64,000 nt of DNA from Acidimicrobiaceae bacterium (GCA_002709645.1 PAQG01000006.1:37982-101981), one strand, 5' to 3'. Counted from the stretch's first letter, positions 49,129-58,430 are shown. A program made the numbers and translations. The notes: generated by a model not told the origin, from the letters alone.

Positions 49129-51997
49129 TGCAATTGTCAGCATCAATGATCCGGGAGCCGTACCTTACGTTGATGTTTCAGTGAAAAATTTTGGTGAAGT
49201 TTTAGCAACAACCCAAAACATCACTGAACAAGGGTGGGTAGTTATGACTCCAGCAGGTCCCTTAGTTGTTGGTTATAGCCAGATAAAGAGAATTCTCAGA
49301 AACCCCGAATGGATCTCGCTCCTTTCTAGTGTTTCGATGCTTGACCAAATGGAAACAAGCACTACAGATATAAATAAGATTTTAGAACAGGCTCAAAGAG
49401 TAATCCCTGAAATTCCTGCATCTGTCAATTTCAGGCCGAATGTGCTATCTGTCGAAGGTGAAGATCACAAACGTCTTAGGCGACTTGTGAATGCATCATT
49501 TACTACGGGCAATACCTCTAAGTATCGAGAATTTATGCGTTCCCATGCTCGCATGCTTTTATCTAAAGTAAGCGACTCAGGTAAAGGTGAACTCGTTTCC
49601 GAATTCTGTAGACCCTACCCTGTCCCGGTAATCTGCCGTGTCTTAGGCGTTGATGATTCAGACTGGAAATTATTTGACGAGTGGGCTGACATTATTTTTT
49701 CTGCTTTAGATGCTGACGTAGAGTCAGTGATTGGACGGTTAGGAGAAATCTCACGAGCGCAGCAGGAACTTGATTCGTATGTCCAAAAATTAATCGTTGA
49801 CCGTGTTGAGAATCCAGCAGATGATCTATTAACTGAATTAGTAACAAGTCACTACAATCAAGATCGCCTTTCTCATGATGAATTAAGTGCCATGACTGAA
49901 GCAATACTTCTCGCTGGAACAGATACAACGCGGAATCAACTTGGGGCATTGTTAGCTGTGCTAGCTGACCATCCCGAGCAATATCGTGCTTTGCGAAATG
50001 ACCCCTCTTTAGTGCCAGCAGCCGTAGAAGAGTCTCTAAGATATATCAGTGCTGTAAGAACTACAGGCCGACTAGCATCTAAAGATCAAATTCTCGAAGG
50101 AATTCACTTCCCAGCAGGGTCAACTGTATTACTCGGTCTCCATGCTGGTGGATTATCCGAAGCCGCTGACCATGGATTTGAATTCAATATACTCCGAGAG
50201 AGCAACTGCCCTCATTTAGCTTTTGGATCTGGCGCCCATCATTGTTTAGGAGCTTCACTAGCACGAGCAGAACTACAAGAGGCATTAAGTGCATTTGTCG
50301 AAATAGTTCCAGCTTATGAATTAACATCTCCCATCTCTTGGAAACCTTTATCCATGGGAATCTGGGGTCCTTCTAGTCTTGAGGTACGAATAGTTGATGA
50401 AGCACCAAAAAGAGATAATCCTTTCATATCAACAATTAAAGAGGAAATTGAAATACAAGATGAGGAAGAAATCCGCCGCATAGATCAGTGGATTCGCGAA
50501 GCTTCAATCTCAAGAAAAATTCTTAGAAGCTCGATACCTAATCTCATTCGGAAACCAAAATTTCCCCCTATTGGTCGCCTTCTAGTAACTATTTTCAGAT
50601 TTGGGAAAGAGTTTATTACATGGAAAATACTGGACCGCCACAAAGAAGAAAAACAGGCACTGTTATATTCACGATTCCGAAAAGCTGCAGAACTTCAGGG
50701 GCCAACCTATGTAAAATTAGCTCAATTGATTTCCGCCGCTGAAGGGGTATTTCCAGAACCACTTGTCTCAGAATGCAAGAAATGCAGAGATCAAGTTTCG
50801 CCAGAACCCTGGAGCAAAATTGCCAAGGTGTTACATAGCGAACTTGGAAACGAGGAGAAGTCTTTTTCCCATATTTCCGAAAGCCCAATTGCAGCTGCTT
50901 CAATCGCTCAAGTTCACGAGGCTGTTCTTCTAAATGGTTCTCCTGTAGTAATTAAGATTCAAAGACCTGGTATTCGGAGAAAAATAGCAACTGATCTAAA
51001 AGTTATGGCTTGGATCGCCCCAAAGTTAATTGGGAAAATTCCAGTAAGTGCGTTAGCGAATCCTCCCGCACTTGTTGAGCTTTTTGCTGAAACTATTGCG
51101 GAGGAGCTTAATTTCAAACTTGAGGTAGCAAATCTATTTGAAATAGAGAGAGTACTATCAGCAAACCTAAAACACTTATGGGAGATACCTACCCCAGAAC
51201 TTAACTTAGTTACGGAAAGAGTCATTGTGATGAGCAGAATTTCCGGAATTTCTTTAGGAGAGTCAATTTCTAGAGGAGTAAGCCCTAGAAAAACATCAAT
51301 AATATTCCGGCAAATGGTTGAAGGGCTTCTTGAAGGAGCTGTTATCCATGGCGTGTTCCATGGCGATTTCCATGCCGGCAACGTGTTCCTTAATTCTTCT
51401 GACAAAATTGGACTGGTTGATTTTGGTATTACTGGAAGACTTGAGGGAGAAAGACGGTTGGCTTTCCTTCGTTACGTCGTAGGGATCATGACAGGTGACG
51501 TTGAATCTCAAGTGTTAGGAATAAAAGACTTGGGTGCTTTCCCAGAAGATTCAGATATTGGACTAATTATTAACGAATTCCAGCTTGAACGGAATAATTT
51601 TGACCCGTTAGAACTGTCAGAAGATGAATTCATTAATGAGTTTCGAACAATCATCAAAAACCTGTTAGCAGAAGGCGCTCGAATACCGAAAGAGTTGATG
51701 CTCTTTGTGAAAAATTTTGCTTACCTATCATCAGTTATGCAGGAATTAGACCCAGAAATGGATTTGTTATCAGAATTCCTTGAGGTAGCTTCTGGTTTCT
51801 TCGGCAGAAATGGTGTTCGAGTCGCGACTGAAATTGGTTTCTCTTTAAGTGCTGAAGACGTTACTGATATGACATTTAGACGAGTAGCTGGGTTACGAGA
51901 GAATGTTTCCACTCTCACTTGGAAAGAATTAGGAGAGCGAAGGAACTCTCTTCTAGGAAGAATGGACCGAAGGTCCATCAAGAAAATAATTGATTAG
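49118..51997 (+). CDS. Cytochrome P450 fused to an ABC1/UbiB-type kinase-like domain
   Basis: A 959-residue two-part protein. Residues about 1-430 are a complete P450: I-helix LLAGTDTTRNQ, ExxR as EESLR, and heme loop AFGSGAHHCLGASLAR with Cys about residue 376. A charged linker (about 430-500) leads into a membrane-proximal helix and residues about 510-940 are an ABC1/UbiB (AarF/COQ8) domain: A-rich loop AAASIAQVH, catalytic Lys in VVIKIQRPG, HGVFHGDFHAGNVF (HxD...N) and VDFGITG (DFG). The KxGQ motif is VKLAQ, so its Gly is Ala. No reductase domain is present. The frame is continuous, so an assembly join is unlikely. The gene overlaps the membrane-protein gene upstream. Function unknown; a lipid or quinone-type oxidation under kinase or ATPase control is one guess. 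Confidence 0.88.
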   Translation: MNSNAIVSINDPGAVPYVDVSVKNFGEVLATTQNITEQGWVVMTPAGPLVVGYSQIKRILRNPEWISLLSSVSMLDQMETSTTDINKILEQAQRVIPEIPASVNFRPNVLSVEGEDHKRLRRLVNASFTTGNTSKYREFMRSHARMLLSKVSDSGKGELVSEFCRPYPVPVICRVLGVDDSDWKLFDEWADIIFSALDADVESVIGRLGEISRAQQELDSYVQKLIVDRVENPADDLLTELVTSHYNQDRLSHDELSAMTEAILLAGTDTTRNQLGALLAVLADHPEQYRALRNDPSLVPAAVEESLRYISAVRTTGRLASKDQILEGIHFPAGSTVLLGLHAGGLSEAADHGFEFNILRESNCPHLAFGSGAHHCLGASLARAELQEALSAFVEIVPAYELTSPISWKPLSMGIWGPSSLEVRIVDEAPKRDNPFISTIKEEIEIQDEEEIRRIDQWIREASISRKILRSSIPNLIRKPKFPPIGRLLVTIFRFGKEFITWKILDRHKEEKQALLYSRFRKAAELQGPTYVKLAQLISAAEGVFPEPLVSECKKCRDQVSPEPWSKIAKVLHSELGNEEKSFSHISESPIAAASIAQVHEAVLLNGSPVVIKIQRPGIRRKIATDLKVMAWIAPKLIGKIPVSALANPPALVELFAETIAEELNFKLEVANLFEIERVLSANLKHLWEIPTPELNLVTERVIVMSRISGISLGESISRGVSPRKTSIIFRQMVEGLLEGAVIHGVFHGDFHAGNVFLNSSDKIGLVDFGITGRLEGERRLAFLRYVVGIMTGDVESQVLGIKDLGAFPEDSDIGLIINEFQLERNNFDPLELSEDEFINEFRTIIKNLLAEGARIPKELMLFVKNFAYLSSVMQELDPEMDLLSEFLEVASGFFGRNGVRVATEIGFSLSAEDVTDMTFRRVAGLRENVSTLTWKELGERRNSLLGRMDRRSIKKIID

Positions 51998-52070
51998 ATT
52001 ATGCTCAATCCCGTCGGATAACCTTTCGCTTTTCCAGAAAAAATCTGGCTTAATTTAAATAGGAGATTGC

Positions 52071-52448
52071 GTGGATATTTACGAGAAACCTGTTATTCAA
52101 ATTCCTTCAAGTGAACCACCTGAAGAGCTTGTAATTGAAGACCAGGTTGATGGAGAAGGGAACGAGTGCACATCGGGCCAGCTTATCAGCGTGGACTACG
52201 TAGGGACATCATGGTCCAATGGAGTCGAATTTGATTCTTCTTGGTCTAGAGATGAAGTTTTCACCTTTACAGTAGGAATCGGACAAGTTATTGAAGGATG
52301 GGATGAAGGATGTCTAGGAATGCGCGTTGGCGGGAGAAGAATGTTGACTATCCCACCAGATAAAGCGTACGGAGAGCACGGTGCTGGTGGAGTTATTGGT
52401 AGAAATGAAACCCTTGTCTTTGTAGTTGATCTTCGAAGTATTGGTTAG
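52071..52448 (+). CDS. FKBP-type peptidyl-prolyl isomerase
   Basis: Small FKBP of 125 residues catalysing proline cis-trans isomerisation. The motif set is VDYVGTSWSNGVEFDSSW, FTFTVGIGQVIEGWDEGCLGMRVGGRRMLTIPPDKAYGEHGAGGVIGRNETLVFVVDLRSI, the normal FKBP active-site ring. It starts with GTG, preceded by AGGAGA. There is no signal peptide, so it acts in the cytosol. It lies between the P450-ABC1 gene and an SDR; the SDR ATG is 14 bases after its stop. Nothing unusual in its sequence. Confidence 0.93.
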   Translation: MDIYEKPVIQIPSSEPPEELVIEDQVDGEGNECTSGQLISVDYVGTSWSNGVEFDSSWSRDEVFTFTVGIGQVIEGWDEGCLGMRVGGRRMLTIPPDKAYGEHGAGGVIGRNETLVFVVDLRSIG

Positions 52449-52461
52449 TTACGGAGTCTTT

Positions 52462-53304
52462 ATGAACAAAAAACCACTTTTAGGAAAGGTCGCTGTCGTT
52501 ACAGGATCTAGCCGCGGAATAGGAAAAGGAATAGCAGTTGGCTTAGGTGAATTAGGAGCAACTGTTTATATAACTGGTCGATCGTCAGGAACTGGACCAT
52601 TAACAATTGACGCAACTGCTTCGTTAGTTGATGAAGCAGGTGGTAAAGGCGTCCCAGTTGAAATTGACCTTGGGAAGGATGATGAGATACAAGGCTTATT
52701 TGAAAATATACGTAAATCAGAAGGACGTCTTGATATCCACGTGAATAATGCCTTCAAAATCCCTAATCCACCAGTTTGGGGAGGAAAATTCTGGGAACAC
52801 CCAATACAAATTTGGGATGATCAGGTCGGTATCGGACTTCGTTCCGCGTATATAGCAAGTGTCCATGCGGTTAGGTTAATGATGGAACAGGACGATTCCA
52901 TTCGGTTTATGGTCAATATTTCTTCAAGCGGGTCAGAACGTTACGCCTTAAGCGCTAGCTACGGAATTGCTAAAATGGGAACCGATAGATTAACAAGAGA
53001 TTTCGCAATTGAAGGGAAAGAGGACGGATTATGTGTTATTGGACTCTGGCCAAGTCAAGTTCTAACAGAATTTATTGTCGAAAGCATTGAAAAAGGCGAT
53101 ATTGAACTTGACGAAGAGAATTCAGAAACACCTCTTTACACAGGGCGAGTTATTGGCGCACTAGCAATAGACCCAAACAGGTATGAGAAAAATGGGCAGG
53201 TTCTCACGACTGCAGAAGTTGCAGTCCACTACGACATCAGTGATGAACGCGGGAAACAACCTAAAGGAAAACGAAACCCTAAGATGTATCGGGAAACTAT
53301 ATAA
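52462..53304 (+). CDS. SDR-family oxidoreductase, DHRS1-like
   Basis: SDR of 280 residues from ATG 52462 (GGAG upstream). Cofactor motif VVTGSSRGIGKGIAVGLGELGATVYITGRSSGTGP fits the DHRS1-type branch, with Arg after beta-2 (TGR) suggesting NADP. The structural NNA is VNNAFKIPNPP. The active site Ser is in NISSSGSERYALSASYGIAKMG with Tyr and Lys in Y-x3-K. ORF-track start at 52426 is inside the FKBP gene and gives MIFEVLVSYGVF, a shadow. It may reduce an aldehyde or ketone; substrate unknown. Confidence 0.88.
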   Translation: MNKKPLLGKVAVVTGSSRGIGKGIAVGLGELGATVYITGRSSGTGPLTIDATASLVDEAGGKGVPVEIDLGKDDEIQGLFENIRKSEGRLDIHVNNAFKIPNPPVWGGKFWEHPIQIWDDQVGIGLRSAYIASVHAVRLMMEQDDSIRFMVNISSSGSERYALSASYGIAKMGTDRLTRDFAIEGKEDGLCVIGLWPSQVLTEFIVESIEKGDIELDEENSETPLYTGRVIGALAIDPNRYEKNGQVLTTAEVAVHYDISDERGKQPKGKRNPKMYRETI

Positions 53305-53323
53305 CGGCAGTCCGCATTTATAT

Positions 53324-54178
53324 CTACTGAATAGTTGATGACCCTCCGGGGGCTTCGACAAGACGCTGAGGAGGAGAATGCGTTCCAGGTTCTCGACTTC
53401 TCACAATGCAAGATTGACTACCTATTGCGCATAAATTTCCCTCTTGTGACCAAATATGAATTACTCCATGGCCAAACCCATTAGAAATAGCGTCTACTCG
53501 TATATCAAGTAGATACCAGTCACTAGGGGCAATATCTATGACTCGTAATGTGTTATCTAAGCTTGTTGAACCCGCTCTTCCTCCTTGCGTAAAACTAATC
53601 CCCATTGGAACATAATCCCCTAGAACGGCAAAAGAAGCAGCAGAAGGTTCTAAAAGCTCTGGCATCCTACTCCAGACCGCAATTCTCCCAGGTTCTATCT
53701 CTGCCGGTTCGGTGGCTCCAACAGGAATTGCCCATCTTTGCTCTATTCTGGAATCCAAGGAATCTGTAACTTCAGAGAAACGCTCTCGAACTGGGCAAGA
53801 CTCAGGTTCCCTAACTTCCGGAGGTAAACCGTATGATTTATCATCCGGATAACTGCGCGAACCTAAAGCCGCATTAACAGTGATGATTTCCGTTCCGCCA
53901 ACATGACCTACAGCTCTTGCTTGAGTTGTTTTCTTTCCATGAACTGCTAATGTCACATCAAAATCAACAACTGTTCCTACTTTCGCAAAGAGAAGATATT
54001 GGGCTGTAGCCCAAACTACAGGTCTTCCGCTCGTTCCCTCCATCGCAGCTATAGCAGCGCCTAGTCCGCTCCCTCCAAACATAGCTCTATGACCAGTTGA
54101 TATACCTTTAGATACCGGCAAATGCCACCTATGTGGGTTATGAGAAGGTTCTAAACCCAGCCAGTTGCGCGCATCCAC
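53324..54178 (-). CDS. Acyl-CoA thioesterase, TesB-like double hot-dog fold
   Basis: Protein of 284 residues resembling acyl-CoA thioesterase II. The first hot-dog unit has RAMFGGSGLGAAIAAMEGTSGRPVVWATAQYLLFAKVGTVVDFDVTLAVHGKKTTQARAVGHVGGTEIITVNAALG and the second, at about residues 180-265, has SMDNT/SLDNTLRV, DWYLLDIRVDAISNGFGHGVIHIWSQEGNLCAIGSQSCIV, in which the Asp and the GFGHG region match the TesB active site (Asp-Thr-Gln). The reaction would release CoA from acyl-CoA. It is convergent with the SDR gene and downstream of the hydrolase gene with 23 bases between. Confidence 0.85.
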   Translation of the reverse strand: MDARNWLGLEPSHNPHRWHLPVSKGISTGHRAMFGGSGLGAAIAAMEGTSGRPVVWATAQYLLFAKVGTVVDFDVTLAVHGKKTTQARAVGHVGGTEIITVNAALGSRSYPDDKSYGLPPEVREPESCPVRERFSEVTDSLDSRIEQRWAIPVGATEPAEIEPGRIAVWSRMPELLEPSAASFAVLGDYVPMGISFTQGGRAGSTSLDNTLRVIDIAPSDWYLLDIRVDAISNGFGHGVIHIWSQEGNLCAIGSQSCIVRSREPGTHSPPQRLVEAPGGSSTIQ

Positions 54179-54201
54179 ACCTCTGACAATACCTCATTTA
54201 C

Positions 54202-55056
54202 TCACAGAACTTTGTTTAATTCTCTCATAATCCCTTCAGAAATCCGGCTTGGATCTTCCATCGGAGCAAAATGTGTAAGATCAGAATAAAGTTCCAAATT
54301 TCCCTTGGAAAGTTGGGCAACGATTTGTGGGGCGATAATTGCTGGACCTTCCTGATCCCCACTTGCTGCTACAGTCACAGGAAGATCCACAAGGTGCAAC
54401 GAATCGAAAATTGTCGTAACCGAGTTCTCAAATACTTGTGCTTCTATTTCGCCTCGGCATTTAAGAATAACCCCGTCCTTATGATCACGAAAACCATAGT
54501 TTACATATGACCAAAGAGATTCTTCATCAACAATTGAGAAAGGAGGCCTAGATGCATATCGTTTAAATGCTTCTTCTCGAGAGCTAAAAATCTCCTTACG
54601 TTTCCTTGCTGATACAGCAAGACTTCCACCTTTAGACATCTCAGGGGTAATAGCTTCACCCCCTATAACAATTGGTTCAAACAGCCAAGCAGCCCTAAAT
54701 GTCTCTTGTTGCATTTGCTCAGCTAGTAAAATACTGCTGCCACCCATACTATGCCCGACTGCAAACGGCGATGTAAGATTTAGGTAATCTATTGTGGCTA
54801 GGACATCTTCTGCCATCCCAGTCCAGTCCATGGTTATTTCTTCTGAAACAAAACTATTTCCGTGACCCCGAAAATCTATCGTTACACACCGAAAGTTATT
54901 TACCATCCTTGAGCAGATAGGGTCCCAATACCTTCCATGAAAACCTGTTGCATGACAAAAAAGAACATCAGGTCCAACTCCACCATAATCATGTGCGCAA
55001 ACCTTAACTCCGTCACTTGAGTCAATTAAAATCTCTTTTGGTAATTTCAACATCAT
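54202..55056 (-). CDS. Alpha/beta hydrolase
   Basis: Alpha/beta-hydrolase of 284 residues. Motifs are CHATGFHGRYWDPI (oxyanion), DFRGHGNSFVSEE, the elbow VGHSMGGSSIL (Ser nucleophile) and the C-terminal His in DLTHFAPMEDP. The translation start could be 55053, with GGAG at a better distance (TGTTACCGCGGAGTAATG), rather than 55056. It is in the same orientation as the thioesterase gene. Its 5' flank has an inverted repeat AACAC...GTGTT (about 55069-55085) that may be regulatory. Substrate not readable. Confidence 0.88.
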   Translation of the reverse strand: MMLKLPKEILIDSSDGVKVCAHDYGGVGPDVLFCHATGFHGRYWDPICSRMVNNFRCVTIDFRGHGNSFVSEEITMDWTGMAEDVLATIDYLNLTSPFAVGHSMGGSSILLAEQMQQETFRAAWLFEPIVIGGEAITPEMSKGGSLAVSARKRKEIFSSREEAFKRYASRPPFSIVDEESLWSYVNYGFRDHKDGVILKCRGEIEAQVFENSVTTIFDSLHLVDLPVTVAASGDQEGPAIIAPQIVAQLSKGNLELYSDLTHFAPMEDPSRISEGIMRELNKVL

Positions 55057-55122
55057 TACTCCGCGGTAACACTGTAACGGTGTTTTTCCACACGGACTGT
55101 TATGAAAATTTTTCTAGCTAAA

Positions 55123-55434
55123 TTAATTCGCTGCTGTCCGGTGACGCCGCAACCCAATAACAGGGGTAGTTGGAGCATACCCAGCTTCCGCACGTTCTAT
55201 TTCAGACTCTCCACCCCAAAAACCAAGCTCTCTCTGATGCCTTGCATAAGTTTGACAATCAGCAAGGACCTCACATTCAAAGCAAACTTTGCGGGCTCTA
55301 TTCTCTCTACGCTCACGCGCAGCAGGACGTTCACCAGGCGGAGGAAAGAATAGTTGTGACTTTCCTTGACACCCAGCATTCTCCATCCACCAAGGTCTGG
55401 TGCTCTGCGGTGCTTGGACTTCAATTGCTGTCAT
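55123..55434 (-). CDS. WhiB-family iron-sulfur transcription regulator
   Basis: Actinobacterial WhiB protein of 103 residues. The [4Fe-4S] ligands are the Cys in NAGCQGKS and the C-x2-C-x5-C set ARKVCFECEVLADCQTYA. The downstream GFWGG turn (ELGFWGGESE) contacts the housekeeping sigma factor, and a basic C-terminus VIGLRRHRTAAN contacts DNA. WhiB proteins work as cluster-dependent partners of sigma factor SigA and respond to redox or NO. The ATG at 55434 has AAGGACA upstream; the ORF track uses a TTG one codon earlier. This is the main taxonomic anchor for Actinomycetota. Confidence 0.95.
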   Translation of the reverse strand: MTAIEVQAPQSTRPWWMENAGCQGKSQLFFPPPGERPAARERRENRARKVCFECEVLADCQTYARHQRELGFWGGESEIERAEAGYAPTTPVIGLRRHRTAAN

Positions 55435-55562
55435 CAATTGTCCTTCTGAGTGCCTCTACTCACATGCTCAATCTATGCTGTAATTACATTTTTGTCATTA
55501 TCTTCTTTATGAATAGTTACGATGCACCTATCTTGAATAACGATGGATAAAAGATCTACGCT

Positions 55563-56498
55563 CTAAACATCCAAAGCAACTTTGATAGCTCCCTCACTTC
55601 TCGTTCTTGCAACGTCAAAAGCTTCAGCGGCGCCATCAAGCGGAAAGCGGTGAGTGATCAACGCTCTTGATAATTCTGGTGTATTAGCTAAGATTTTCGC
55701 TGCTATCTCAAAGTCTCTTCTCCCTTTAGTATGACCATATGTTATAGATGGGACTAGCGAAATTTCTCGCATCCCCATTTCCATTCCAGGTAACTGAACA
55801 GGGCTCCAATAAGTCGCTGGGATAGCCACTGAACCCCCTTTCTCACAGAGACTCACTGCCTGAACCAAAGCACTACTCGTCCCTGCGGCTTCAACAACTA
55901 CGCTTGCCGGTTTTCCTTCTCCACTTAATGCACCCAACTGAAGACCTGCCTCAATTTGATGAGGGTGCCGAGCTTCAAGTTCCACTTCTGCTCCGAAATA
56001 CTTCGCAACGGCAACACAACATAACCCAATCGTCCCACCGCCAACGACTATCACCCTGCCCGTATTATTAACATTGACGCGAAGAAGGCTTCGCACAGCA
56101 ACTGCTAACGGCTCAACAAGAAAAGCTGCCCCTATATCTACAGTTGAGTTCAATGGGACGAGGAAGCGTTCAGGTACAACAATCTTTTCTGCCATCCCAC
56201 CATCAATTCCTATCCCCATCGTATTCGGAAGCGCTATCTCACAATAGGGTTGATCTCCCCCGAGACAGTCAAGGCATGTTCCGCATGAAAGCATCGGTTC
56301 TATCGCCACTTCTTTCCCATTAGGGGCAATACCTGCTATTTCATGGCCAGGAGTGACATTCATCATCCCAGAATCAATAAGGTGGAGGTCCGAGCCACAG
56401 ATACCTACTGACCTAACTGCAATAACAACACCATCCCCAATTGGGTTAGCTACGTCACAGACTTCTATTTGGTTATTTCGTACTTTAATGGCTTTCAT
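55563..56498 (-). CDS. Zinc-dependent alcohol dehydrogenase (MDR family)
   Basis: Medium-chain dehydrogenase/reductase of 311 residues. The catalytic zinc site includes CGSDLHLIDSG and the structural zinc motif SCGTCLDCLGGDQPYC has four Cys. NAD-binding is VVGGGTIGLCCVAVAKYFGAEVELEARH. Compared with family members of about 340 residues the loop after the Rossmann strand seems shortened by some 20 residues. ATG 56498 starts the natural MKAIKVRNNQIEV; the track starts six codons upstream. It is downstream of a divergent CoaA gene. Substrate unknown. Confidence 0.85.
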   Translation of the reverse strand: MKAIKVRNNQIEVCDVANPIGDGVVIAVRSVGICGSDLHLIDSGMMNVTPGHEIAGIAPNGKEVAIEPMLSCGTCLDCLGGDQPYCEIALPNTMGIGIDGGMAEKIVVPERFLVPLNSTVDIGAAFLVEPLAVAVRSLLRVNVNNTGRVIVVGGGTIGLCCVAVAKYFGAEVELEARHPHQIEAGLQLGALSGEGKPASVVVEAAGTSSALVQAVSLCEKGGSVAIPATYWSPVQLPGMEMGMREISLVPSITYGHTKGRRDFEIAAKILANTPELSRALITHRFPLDGAAEAFDVARTRSEGAIKVALDV

Positions 56499-56619
56499 GT
56501 AATCATTCTTATCCATCTTCCATAATTAGTTAAGTAAGAAAGAGAATTTCTCACATAACCGTAAACTTGAAGAAAGACACAAAACGCATAAATCCCAAAT
56601 ATTCGGCCAAACTAGAACT

Positions 56620-57522
56620 ATGTCAAAGGACTGTGAAATGCTCAGCAAAATAAATAGGGAAGACTGGGTTAAAATCTCACCAAAAATTAATCCTACTAAG
56701 CTTGAATCAGAAGATATTCTAGGTGTACCCGCATTTGAAATTAACGAAATTTTTATACCGCTTTGTAAAAGGATTTTGTCTGGGCCAGTACTTGAAGAAA
56801 ATTTCGGAAATGAAAACAAATACCCATACATAATAGGAGTAACCGGAAGCGTAGCTGTTGGTAAAACAACCTTTGCTAGAGTCCTCAAAGAAATACTGAG
56901 AAACCCTCCTTACAATTTTGTTACAGAAGTAGTCTCAACTGATAATTTTCTTTTCTCAAACGAAACTCTAAACAAAAATCAAGCCCTTCATCGCAAAGGA
57001 TTTCCAGAGAGTTTCAATTACCCAGCAATTATTAATTTTCTTCAAATCGCAAAAAACTATGCATCAGTTGAAATACCGATCTACTCCCATCACACCTATG
57101 ACATTACTGATCAAACTCAGACAATCCCTCCAACACAAATCCTAATTATTGAAGGCATCAATATCCTTCAACATCCACCCCACATAGTTAGTGATTCTCA
57201 ACAAGAGATCATTAGAGATTACTTAGATTTTTCTATATACCTTGATGCCGAAGAAGAAACCATCAAACAGTGGTACACAAGCAGATTTTTAAAGTATTGC
57301 GAAAAAGCAAGTTCTAGCGACGAGTCATTTTTCACGCAATTCAAGAATTTAACCCAAAATCAAGCTACAGCATTAGCTGCAAACATTTGGGAGACCATCA
57401 ACAGCCCTAATCTGCACAACCATATTGGACCATCTATCGAATTCGCTAATTTAATTCTTTCAAAAGAAAAGGATCACAGCATTAATTACTTGCAAGCTTT
57501 ACCCGAATGGTTCTCCCGTTAG
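56620..57522 (+). CDS. coaA: Pantothenate kinase (type I, CoaA)
   Basis: Enzyme of 300 residues that phosphorylates pantothenate in the first step of CoA synthesis. The P-loop is VTGSVAVGKTTFARVL (about residues 76-91), and later family landmarks are VSTDNFLFSNETL, FPESFNYPAII, YSHHTYDI and IIEGINILQ, all in the type I order. YLDFSIYLDAEEETIKQWYTSRF is the usual C-terminal helix. The true start could be ATG 56638. It feeds CoA to the many acyl-CoA genes in the window. The gene stands alone, with a divergent dehydrogenase gene upstream. Confidence 0.93.
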   Translation: MSKDCEMLSKINREDWVKISPKINPTKLESEDILGVPAFEINEIFIPLCKRILSGPVLEENFGNENKYPYIIGVTGSVAVGKTTFARVLKEILRNPPYNFVTEVVSTDNFLFSNETLNKNQALHRKGFPESFNYPAIINFLQIAKNYASVEIPIYSHHTYDITDQTQTIPPTQILIIEGINILQHPPHIVSDSQQEIIRDYLDFSIYLDAEEETIKQWYTSRFLKYCEKASSSDESFFTQFKNLTQNQATALAANIWETINSPNLHNHIGPSIEFANLILSKEKDHSINYLQALPEWFSR

Positions 57523-57575
57523 AGATGAACTGTTTAACCACTTGAAGTAACATGAATGTGGCTAGAGGAGGAAAA

Positions 57576-58430
57576 ATGGCTATTAACTTGGATGCAATAG
57601 GCGTTGAGAGCGAACCGTTTGAAAGTTCATGGAATTCCAAAGACTGTCTTCTATACAGTCTCGGGGTTGGTGCTGGTGTGACTGACCCCACGGGCTTTGA
57701 ATTAGAATTCACTACCGAGAATACACAAGACGTTGAACAGAAGTCACTACCTACGATGTGCGTAGTTCTAGGTGGTACAGGGGGGCGTGGTCCTCTAAGT
57801 GAATTAGGTGACGTGAACTACTCAAAAATGGTCCATGGGGAGCAAGGAATTATTCTTCACAAACCCCTTCCAACAAGCGCTAGGATTTTATCTACTAGCA
57901 AGATTTCCAATATCTACGATAAAGGAAAAGCTGCTTTAGTGATACTTGAGACGACTGCGACTGACACCGAAGATAATCAACCTTTATTTACAAACATAAG
58001 TAAACTGTTTTTCAGAGATGAAGGGGGTTGGGGAGGTGAACGAGGACCGGTAGACAAGGTTGAGTTTCCCGATAGGGGCCCTGATTCTGTTGCATCCTAT
58101 GAGACCAGAACCGACCAAGCACTTCTCTACCGCCTCAATGGAGATCGAAACCCATTGCATTCTGATCCCTCCTTCGCCGCTTTAGGCGGATTCCCTAAAC
58201 CAATTCTCCACGGGCTCTGTACATACGGCTTTACCGGTAGAGGGTTAGTCCATCTCATCTGTGATGGAGACCCCCATGCATTTAAGAGTATGGATGGTCG
58301 GTTTAGCTCACCGGTAATACCGGGTGAGACCCTTGATATCCATGTATGGGACGATGAAGGAACATTCAAATTTAGAACATTCGTAGGAGACAGGATCGTT
58401 CTAGACAATGGGATTATGACAACAAGATAA
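57576..58430 (+). CDS. MaoC-like (R)-hydratase, 2-enoyl-CoA hydratase 2 type
   Basis: Double hot-dog enzyme of 284 residues. The N-terminal half opens WNSKDCLLYSLGVGAGVTDPTGFELEFTTEN, typical of hydratase 2 of the MFE-2/FabJ lineage. The C-terminal half has the hydratase motif ALLYRLNGDRNPLHSDPSFAALGGFPKPILHGLCTYG, in which Asp (N-G-D) and His (P-L-H) form the catalytic pair. The enzyme makes (R)-3-hydroxyacyl-CoA from enoyl-CoA. ATG 57576 with GAGGAGG is preferred over the track start. MsrA follows 17 bases after its stop. Confidence 0.9.
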   Translation: MAINLDAIGVESEPFESSWNSKDCLLYSLGVGAGVTDPTGFELEFTTENTQDVEQKSLPTMCVVLGGTGGRGPLSELGDVNYSKMVHGEQGIILHKPLPTSARILSTSKISNIYDKGKAALVILETTATDTEDNQPLFTNISKLFFRDEGGWGGERGPVDKVEFPDRGPDSVASYETRTDQALLYRLNGDRNPLHSDPSFAALGGFPKPILHGLCTYGFTGRGLVHLICDGDPHAFKSMDGRFSSPVIPGETLDIHVWDDEGTFKFRTFVGDRIVLDNGIMTTR

